Assembly: GCA_963855995.1 (NCBI GenBank)
Contig: OY979717.1
Location: forward strand, 11,528,001-11,592,000
Source: Muricea muricata
Lineage: Eukaryota > Cnidaria > Anthozoa > Malacalcyonacea > Plexauridae
Length of the DNA stretch: 64,000 nucleotides
Reading direction: 5' to 3'
Shown: piece after piece, positions 57,433 through 64,000 of the stretch
How positions within the stretch are numbered: position 1 is the stretch's first letter
Layout of the letters: each line of letters begins with the position of its first letter
Program-made: the position numbers and the translations under genes
Notes under the pieces: model-generated
The model's input: only the letters and a program-made list of their open reading frames with translations
The model's database searches: none
What the model was told of the DNA's origin: nothing

Positions 57433-58336
57433 TTGATACAATCTTGTAATTCCGAAATATTTCCTGTGAAAGCAAGGAAAACCCACGACATGGAGAGCTG
57501 TAAGGAGGCTGATATTGAGGAGAACGTTGAATTACCTAAGGAAAGTCTTATAAAGTCCTGTGACGCTGTATTTACAGGAGATAGAATTTGTGAGTATAGG
57601 CAAACAGGATTCCGTGGTTGAATCGATTTTCGATCCGAAAGACAAAGAATACGATGCTTTTAATCATAGTTAATATATCCCATTATATTAACTATGTTTT
57701 AATGTAGATGTTTCGCTCACACTCTTAGATACGCAAAATGACGAAGTAGACGCAGAGTTTCTCGAAGCCCTAACAGATATTGAAGGAAAAAAATCGTTTC
57801 CCTGCCCGAAATGCATTAAAATTTGCAAGTAGAAAGGAGGCTTGACCAGACACACAAATTCAAAACATCGTGAATCAGATCCTGAGTTGTCAACCGAATC
57901 GGGCAGCAATCACAACTGTCTTTTGTTAGAACACATAGAAGATCTTGCGGGCGTCGTGGAAACGATAAAAACAAATTTGATTGCTGGAGATTTGTATGGA
58001 CCAGTAATAAACACCGACATTAATACAAAACTTATATATAAAACTTGATCCCTCTGAACGTGGCCCTCTTCCTACATCGCATGTTATATAGTTTCAAAGC
58101 TTTACCAGAAGTCAAAAAATAATTCAGAGTTGCAAGCACTCTTACAAGCGTTGAAATCGACTGGACATGATAATGAATTTATATTAGTTCGAAGCAGAGG
58201 CGGACTTGTTGCTCCTAGCCGTCACCTAATGGCCATTGTAGAGGCAGCTGAGCTTTGTTTTAGAAAAATGTCAGTGAGGGCAAACTTGTTTTGCGAAATA
58301 TACCCACTGATACTATCTGCTGCGAGTCTGCCTTAA
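57433..58336 (+). pseudogene. C2H2 zinc-finger transposon protein remnant
   Basis: 57433-57621 gives an acidic N-terminal stretch. Around 57800-57870 the translation FPCPKCIKICK, stop, GGLTRHTNSKH is a C2H2 zinc finger broken by one stop codon. 57842-58048 continues with NCLLLEHIEDLAGVVETIKT. After a frame change, 58130-58336 has ALLQALKSTGHDNEF and RSRGGLVAPSRHLMAIVEAA, resembling the C-terminal part of P- or Kolobok-type transposase-associated proteins. The family assignment is tentative. Confidence 0.55.
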
Positions 58337-59212
58337 GCTCTCCAATGGTCAAATCATTGTGGGAAACATTGTTCTGGAAGCAGGGGTAGAAGTTCGACCC
58401 AGAAGTTGTGCTAAGAGAACATTGTAAAGCTGTATTTACGAGTTCGTTCTTTTTCGTATGCCAGGCAGTATATAAGCAATTATAAAATAAGGGAAAACAG
58501 ACAATGAGTAATTAAGTCTTTAATAATAAGAATGAACTAAAACGAAGCAAAGACAATTAAAGCAACTGATGTATTTATTTACATTATATTATTTGCATTG
58601 TTATAGCGCATTTTAAAATGCGTCACTTTTCGTTCATCTCCCTTACACAAAAAAAATTGTTATCAACCTTGAGTATCCATATGTCCTCACCATTGTTTTT
58701 AACATTAATATATAAGTAATAATCAACCCCAAGTATCCGCATGGTTTCCTATAGCACTTGTGGTATTTGTCAAATAGGAAAACATGTGGATACTCAATGG
58801 TTGTACCATGGATACTTTCATTAACTATCCATGGTTGTACAATAAGAACAGAGGAAGAAAGTATTTAGAAACACACAAGTTTATACCTATATAATGCTAA
58901 GTGTCATGCAGGTGTCCATGTGTTAATGGGTTAACAAAGATTGTAATCCCACACAAAGTTTAGACTTTTCAATTCTTTGCAACAATTCAATTTATTAATA
59001 AGTCCACATATTGAACTGAACATTTCTGTTCTGAATGGATGGAACGATGGTCGGGCACTGGCCAGTTGAACGCAAACACAGTTGATGTCAGAGACGAATT
59101 CACAACAACAGTGTACTGTGTACATAGGAATACTGTGGGTATTTCATGAAACACAATTCGTGTTTCACCTTCGTACGATCCTTCTAGTAGCATGGTTGAA
59201 CATTTTTCTTCT

Positions 59213-59497
59213 TCAGCTGCCTTGTGAAATCCTCAATATCGGAATATTGTGGCTCAGTTCAGATGACGCTGTTGGCTTGTGAACAACAGGGGTGTCAGAT
59301 TTCCTCACGAGCACGCGACGTTCTCGTTTGCGAGCTTCGTGGCTGTTCTCTGGCAGGTTTTCTGTTGGAACAATCCTATCAGAAATATCCAAATACAGTT
59401 CAGTTAATGCCCACTTCAACGAACAAATAATTGAATATTCATGAACAAAAATGTGCCTTGCATATGCTAAATTAATAGTTGAATGAACACGAAACAA
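59213..59497 (-). other. Unrecognised 94-codon open frame in the 2.7-kb element
   Basis: The frame reads INLAYARHIFVHEYSIICSL, then KRERRVLVRKSDTPVVHK. No domain is recognised. It lies inside the TIR-bounded element on the strand opposite to the zinc-finger remnant and could be part of a second transposon gene or chance. Confidence 0.3.
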
Positions 59498-60084
59498 ACA
59501 AAAGATTACAACAGTTCAGCTTACCAGTTGAGACACAATCGGCCTTAAAATGCCGCTCGCAGATAAAAATTCTGTTCTTCTGTATCCGCGTCTTCATGTC
59601 TGGCGTCATTTCTCGTGTCCGCACCGCAAGATTAGACTAGATTAGTTTTTTCGTATGTTCTCCCTCTGAATCGGATACAGTCGGGATTTTGAACAGCGAT
59701 AGTTCATGCTTTGTACTGGTCGGACACCCGAAAAAGGCGCAATTACCACCTCTTATATCTTCGCAACAACTCCTCGTAATTGATTTCGTAATACCAGCGC
59801 AATAAAGTAAGAGAAATACGAGCTATACACCTATACGACAGCTGGGCTCACTCTTGTGTGTAGTATTTGTAATATGAGGTCTTGGCGTCCATCCCGCTTA
59901 TTGGTCACATGACCAAAATAAAAAGTGGACAATAACATATTTGGTCACGTGGTTAGCTAGCCTAACCATCCTATTTCTATTAACTGTGTATGAATCAAGC
60001 GAGTGTTTATCATCATAGTATCGAGGTTGGGTTGGTGACTAGGAACGTCGTGATTGGCTGAATTGATATTTAAAAATATAAAAC

Positions 60085-60250
60085 ATTTTTCAGTGTTGAT
60101 ATACAGTTATATCAACACGAGTGGAAATCGGAAAACGAGAAATTGTGTGGAAGCGCGACGCCTGAAGGGCGGAGTGTTTTCACACAATTCCGAGTTTTTC
60201 TAATTTTCACGAGTGTTGAAACATATAACTGTATATCAACAAGGAAAATT
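60085..60250. repeat. Foldback with GC-rich centre
   Basis: gttgatatacagttatatca is mirrored by tataactgtatatcaac, and acgagtggaaatc/gattttcacgagt style arms enclose gaagcgcgacgcctgaaggg. The design resembles the hairpin insertion at 11222-11507. Confidence 0.75.
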
Positions 60251-60479
60251 TTTTTTTATAATTTTTTATAATATATAATTTTTTATGTATCAATTGAGTT
60301 ATGTAAACACGGCTCTTTAACCATTCAGCGTTCAGGATTCACAAATACTATATTATAATTTGTTTTTGTATTTGTCACGACCCGAAATTTAACAGTAATT
60401 GTTTTGCATTTTGCATTCTTTCTAAATATCTGGAAAGCGCCACAAGTTTCGGGCAGCTGTAAATAAAAAGAATATTTAT

Positions 60480-61130
60480 TTACAAGATTGATTTATTTCA
60501 AGATTTATTTTATTTATGTATACTTGGATGCGTCAATGACAGCAGATTCCAAAGGAGGACAAACGGTTGTTACAACCCATGCATCAAGATTAACTTGCTG
60601 TCGTCCATCATTACTTGGCAATTGGAAGCTAACATTCTTCACATTGGTTGTACGAGATTGATGCACTAGAATAGCATTGACCTTGACGGCCCGTCAGGTC
60701 AAGGGATAAGCGATATCTTCACGCATGTAAGATTGATCACTTCCACCTTCAACCAATATGAGAACTTGTAGAGTAGTACCATGGGAAAAAGGATTCACAA
60801 GTGCACTGGGTAATAACACAACTTGACAGTTGGTGGGTGTGAAAGATATGGTCCGACGTGTTTTCTTTCTTCTAACTGTTTTCGTCAGTAGACCCTTCAT
60901 GAACAATGGGCAGTTTTGAATTTCATGATCATTATCACAATGGATACAATCCTCTTTCTTCTTTTGTTGCTTTACTAGAGAATGCAGTGCAGTGGCTGAA
61001 TATGCATGTTTTTCGGGATTGGCCTTTGCTTCAGCTCGCTATTTTATCACTTCTCTTTTCTTTGCACTTCCCTGAACTTTAAATTGCGGGAAGGTTTTTC
61101 CTGCTGCCTTTTCGGACATCACGTACGATT
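60480..61130 (-). pseudogene. BEL/Pao-type gag-protease fragment
   Basis: The minus-strand translation before 60906 gives CIHCDNDHEIQNC, a CCHC-like zinc knuckle. 60906-60694 then gives PTNCQVVLLPSALVNPFSHG and LQVLILVEGGSDQSYMREDI, the retropepsin region in which the usual D-S/T-G is EGGSDQSY. A shifted frame continues FQLPSNDGRQQVNLDAWVV. The knuckle-protease spacing is that of BEL/Pao polyproteins. The fragment is short and frame-broken. Confidence 0.65.
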
Positions 61131-61600
61131 TAAGAAAGTTGAAAAAGTACTCAACCGTGATTTTAAGATCCTCCCGTTTATTTTCCAATGTTGAAAGCTA
61201 TAGTATTTTAATGGGTAGCTTAAACTGAAGGATAGGAACGGCCAGTATTCGGTGAGACTCCGTGAGAATATTTTTAAGTTAGGTTCCTCTAATCCATTAA
61301 GTCAAGATGGCGGCTGTAGCATCAAGTTCTCTATAAGCTCCGCACTTAAAACGACATTTCATACAAAGTATCTCAGTTTTCTGTCTCTGCAACATATTAA
61401 TAAGTGATTTACAAGACTCTCTTTCATCAGAGCTAAATTGTAGCATCGAGCTCTACATTAGCAAAGAGATATCGACTTCTAAAGTACCAAATTTCGAAGT
61501 GTACCTCGGCGAACAAACATGCACAAAGAACGATCCAATTCAAGCCTCAAGGAAGTTGATTTTGATAAGCAAGATTGCTCAATACACATCTCTAGCAGTA

Positions 61601-61639
61601 CTGTTACTACAAGCAGGGGACGTTGCGCCTAACCCAGGT
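61601..61639 (+). other. 2A-like ribosome-skipping motif, mutated after the Gly
   Basis: The leader frame reads LAVLLLQAGDVAPNPG and is then followed by TGA. 2A-like peptides end DxExNPGP, and here the Glu position is Ala and the final Pro codon is lost to a stop/frameshift. Related LINEs are known to carry such motifs between leader and endonuclease. Confidence 0.6.
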
Positions 61640-61878
61640 TGAGTTATTCTGCTCTGAATCGTCCGGGTTTAAAAGTGACTCATCTAAACATCAGAAGTCT
61701 CCCTAAGCATTTGGATGAATTAAAAATGCTTTTACATGATAACCTGTTTGATATAGTCTGCCTTAACGAAACATGGCTCAATTTATCATGGAATGATTCT
61801 GAACTTAACATCGAAGGATATAATCTAATCAGATTTGATCGCACTAGTTTACAAAGAGGGGGGGGGGCACGGCTATAT

Positions 61879-62150
61879 CACAGAGTACTACACAAAGGGC
61901 TCACTCGACGAAAAAAGCGTAACGCGGGTTGGTAGTTGTCAGGGGGATGAATGCTTCGATGCACTTGCTAAGAATTTTATCCTAGCAAGTGCATAAAGGA
62001 ATTCACCTCCCTGACAACCTCAAAATGGCTCTGAACTTCGCCGCCATTTTGAATTTTGACCACCACTCTTTAGCGCACGTTTGAGCAAAAGGCCGTTACG
62101 CAAAAATCATAGAAAAATAAATGAAGTGAGCCCTCTGTGTAGTACTCTGT
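61879..62150. mobile_element. MITE with GGCTATAT duplication
   Basis: The ends CACAGAGTACTACACAAAGG and CTCTGTGTAGTACTCTGT are inverted. GGCTATAT occurs on both sides (61871-61878 and 62151-62158), giving an 8-bp (or 7-bp) target duplication of hAT/P type. It splits the endonuclease exactly between LY and IYYK codons. Confidence 0.9.
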
Positions 62151-62363
62151 GGCTATATACTACAAATGCAAGCTAACAGCACATCACCGGCAAGATTTAT
62201 ATTGTATGGACATGGAGGCTGTGTGGCTGGAAGTCACATTTCCAAATAAGAGTAAAACGCTTATTTTCTCTATCTACAAGCCACCTAATGCGGATTTTAA
62301 CAACTTTAAATCTATTGACAAGAGGGAAAAGAAATCATTGTAATTGGAGAATTCACTGAATTG

Positions 62364-62525
62364 CAGTGGCGTCGCCAGCGTGATAAGTGAGGGGGACATA
62401 CTCATATATTCGTGTTCGGCACAATTAATTTCTTTTGAAATCGAATCGACTTCAAAGAACTTAATTGTGCAGAACACGAATACATGAATATGTCCCCCTC
62501 ACTTATCGCACTGGCGACGCCACAG
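62364..62525. mobile_element. hAT-type MITE with CTGAATTG duplication
   Basis: CAGTGGCGTCGCCAGCGTGA at the left is mirrored by tcgcactggcgacgccacag at the right, and the arms run nearly the whole 162 bp. CTGAATTG flanks both sides (62356-62363 and 62526-62533), the 8-bp duplication expected for hAT. Confidence 0.93.
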
Positions 62526-62899
62526 CTGAATTGTGATATGAGACCAAAGAAACTAGCTCCAGACTCCAAAGAACTTCGTGATTTATTCAATCTATATCAG
62601 TTCAATCAACTTATAAAGAGTCCAACACGCATAACAGATTCCACTGCTACGCTTATAGACCTAGTCTACACCACAGATAAAAAAAATTGTATCGTCTGGG
62701 GTTCTAGATTGTGCTATTTCTGATCATTCACTTGTGTTCATCATAAGAAGAGCTAAGAAACCTAGAGGCGGTGCAAAAAACATTGTTTACAGAAAACTTT
62801 AGAACTATTCAGCTGAACAATTTACAAGTGATTTGCATAGTGCGTCCTGAGACGCTATAGAAACATCATTAACGGTCGAAGAAGCGTGGGAGTAATTTA

Positions 62900-64000
62900 A
62901 AACTACTCTTGACGACTTAATGAACAAGCATGCTCCACTCTCCATGAAACGCGTACGTGCTAATACACAACCATGGCTCACTGAAGAGATAAGAACAACA
63001 ATGAAGGAGCGTGGCTACCATCATAAAAAAGCACAAAAGAGCGGTTCTCTTAATGAATGGTTTGCAGTATACAGGGTGAGTAAAAAAAAACTGATGCTCT
63101 TTCAAATTCAAATTAGCTGCAAATTTCATTACGGTGCATTCCCATGGGTATGCAGAGAACAGATCGTGATTGAGTACACAGTACGTAAACCAATTCTGAC
63201 AATTCTTGCACGGCTAAAATTATGCATTTTAACTTACACTGGGAATTAGATTTTGTTTTAGATCAACGTCTGTCAAATTGCAAGAATGCAATGCTGCTAG
63301 TTTGAATTTCAATAGTATCAGTTTTTTTACTCATCCTGTACTCTGTACTTAGTCACGATCTGTTCTCTGAATACCTATGGGAATACTTAAAGTTCCGTAA
63401 TGAAATTTGCGGCTAATTTGAATTTGAAAGCGCATCAGTTTTTTTGACTCACCCTGTAGAAGACTGCGCAATAAGACAACAGCTCTCATTAGAGAGTCTA
63501 AGCGCACCTAGTATTTCAACCTAATTACTGAAAACAGAAAGGACTCTAATAAATTGTGGAAAACTCTTAAGTCTGTTATATCTACTGATAAGAAAGCCTC
63601 TAACATCAGGTGCATCGAAGCAGGTGAAGGTTTTATCTGTGACTCAAACGAGATATCACGGGGCTTTGCACAGTATTTCCGTTCAGCTATCACAAAGATT
63701 ACCGAAAGTCTCTCGTCGTCTCTCACAAATTGGAATCCATTATCAAATAGTCCAAGACTGCAAATTGTTAACAGCTTCAAGTTCACACAAATCAGTTCTG
63801 ACTTTGTCTGCAGCAAACTTAAGAAGATCAAAGCTAATAAGTCAACACGTCTACTAAACACACCTGCACGACTCCTCAAGGATGGGTGTGCCACAATAGC
63901 TAAACCGCTGACCGTTCTGATGAATAGGAGCTTGGCTGAGGACTCAATTTCTATGGATTGGAAACATGCAACAGTAACTCCAGTTTTCAAATCGGGCACA
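62900..64000 (+). pseudogene. LINE linker and RT start
   Basis: 62920-63070 gives TQPWLTEEIRTTMKERGYHH and SLNEWFAVYR. After the third MITE the frame continues with LRNKTTALIRES and DSNKLWKTLKSVISTDKKAS, then SSDFVCSKLKKIKANKST and WKHATVTPVFKSGT, the first RT block, at the window edge. The reading frame in this second part is largely open. Confidence 0.8.
63072..63456. mobile_element. MITE, family 3 copy b, with TA duplication
   Basis: The ends CAGGGTGAGTAAAAAAAAAC and GTTTTTTTGACTCACCCTG are inverted, TA flanks both sides, and the arms include ctttcaaattcaaattag. It interrupts the LINE between AVYR and the following LRNK codons. It is related to 7338-7661. Confidence 0.9.

Larger units (their letters stand above)
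57286..59988 (+). mobile_element. 2.7-kb TIR DNA transposon
   Basis: CACAGTTAATAGAAATAGG (57286) is exactly mirrored by cctatttctattaactgtg (59988), with similarity continuing through GATGGTTAGGCTAGC, ACGTGACCA and ACTTTTTATT. The plus strand encodes a zinc-finger remnant (57430-58336). A minus-strand frame at 59497-59213 is unrecognised. No duplicated target is visible at the outer flanks. Confidence 0.75.
61639..62840 (+). pseudogene. LINE AP-endonuclease domain, interrupted
   Basis: 61639-61870 encodes LKVTHLNIRSLPKHLDELKM and DIVCLNETWLNLSW, with N of LNIR and E of NETW as expected endonuclease active-site residues. After the first MITE, 62149-62343 continues with MDMEAVWLEVTFPNKSKTLI and FSIYKPPN. 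After the second, 62526-62723 continues with LRDLFNLYQFNQLIKSPTRI and ATLIDLVYTT. A poly-G run (61858-61867) carries a frameshift. The usual GDFN box appears as GEFT at the second insertion point. The following SDHS box is at about 62721-62732. Confidence 0.85.
61300..64000 (+). mobile_element. CR1/L2-like LINE, running past the window end
   Basis: The order on the plus strand is an N-terminal leader with a 2A-like motif (61601-61639), an AP endonuclease, a linker, and the start of the RT at the window edge. Three MITEs interrupt it at 61879-62150, 62364-62525 and 63072-63456, each with a readable target duplication. The 3' end lies outside the window. Confidence 0.85.

Overview
This is a eukaryotic, intron-rich, AT-rich window, most likely from a marine invertebrate. 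The repeat repertoire (Penelope-like elements with hammerhead motifs, DIRS, BEL/Pao, CR1/L2 LINEs with a 2A-like motif, hAT, Tc1, long-TIR DNA transposons) suggests a cnidarian, but that is an inference and not proven by the sequence. I found no prokaryotic operons, CRISPR arrays, rRNA or tRNA genes.

The only convincing host genes are two SLC1-family (glutamate/neutral amino acid) transporter genes placed tail to tail. Gene A (+, 12238-18563) and gene B (-, 50540-26012) each have seven coding exons. Intron phases match at every junction, and three internal exons have identical lengths (43, 234 and 198 nt). The joined exons give intact reading frames of about 557 and 531 codons. B keeps the canonical EAAT transport residues. 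A is an open but strongly altered paralogue: NMDGT is NKDGT, the K+-coupling Glu is Ile, the substrate Arg of TM8 is Thr, the Na+-site Asp is Cys, and the HP2 tip is rewritten.

Nearly everything else is mobile DNA. From left to right: a hAT transposon with its right terminus (1-2597); a broken HUH-Rep/helicase-like pseudogene (5290-5932); a tandem duplication (about 5.9-12.0 kb) carrying two Tc1 remnants, in which one copy serves as the empty site for MITEs in the other; gene A, whose introns are packed with (TA)n and Penelope-like elements; more (TA)n/Penelope tails and DIRS fragments (20.3-23 kb); a LINE fragment (24.3-25.1 kb); and gene B. Gene B introns hold a foldback MITE, a DIRS element with a nested RecQ-like element, a LINE RT fragment, a 6.07-kb long-TIR transposon, a mariner-type element, another LINE and a Ty3/gypsy fragment. 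Upstream of gene B lie three large foldbacks, a 3.1-kb long-TIR element encoding a CXC-domain protein (53.97-57.08 kb), a 2.7-kb TIR element (57.29-59.99 kb), a BEL/Pao fragment, and a CR1/L2-like LINE (61.3 kb to the window end) pierced by three MITEs with visible target-site duplications.

The most unusual signals are five hammerhead-ribozyme-like folds between 15.8 and 21.2 kb, all tied to (TA)n-flanked Penelope-like tails and two of them facing each other in a palindrome, and the altered SLC1 paralogue next to a conventional one.
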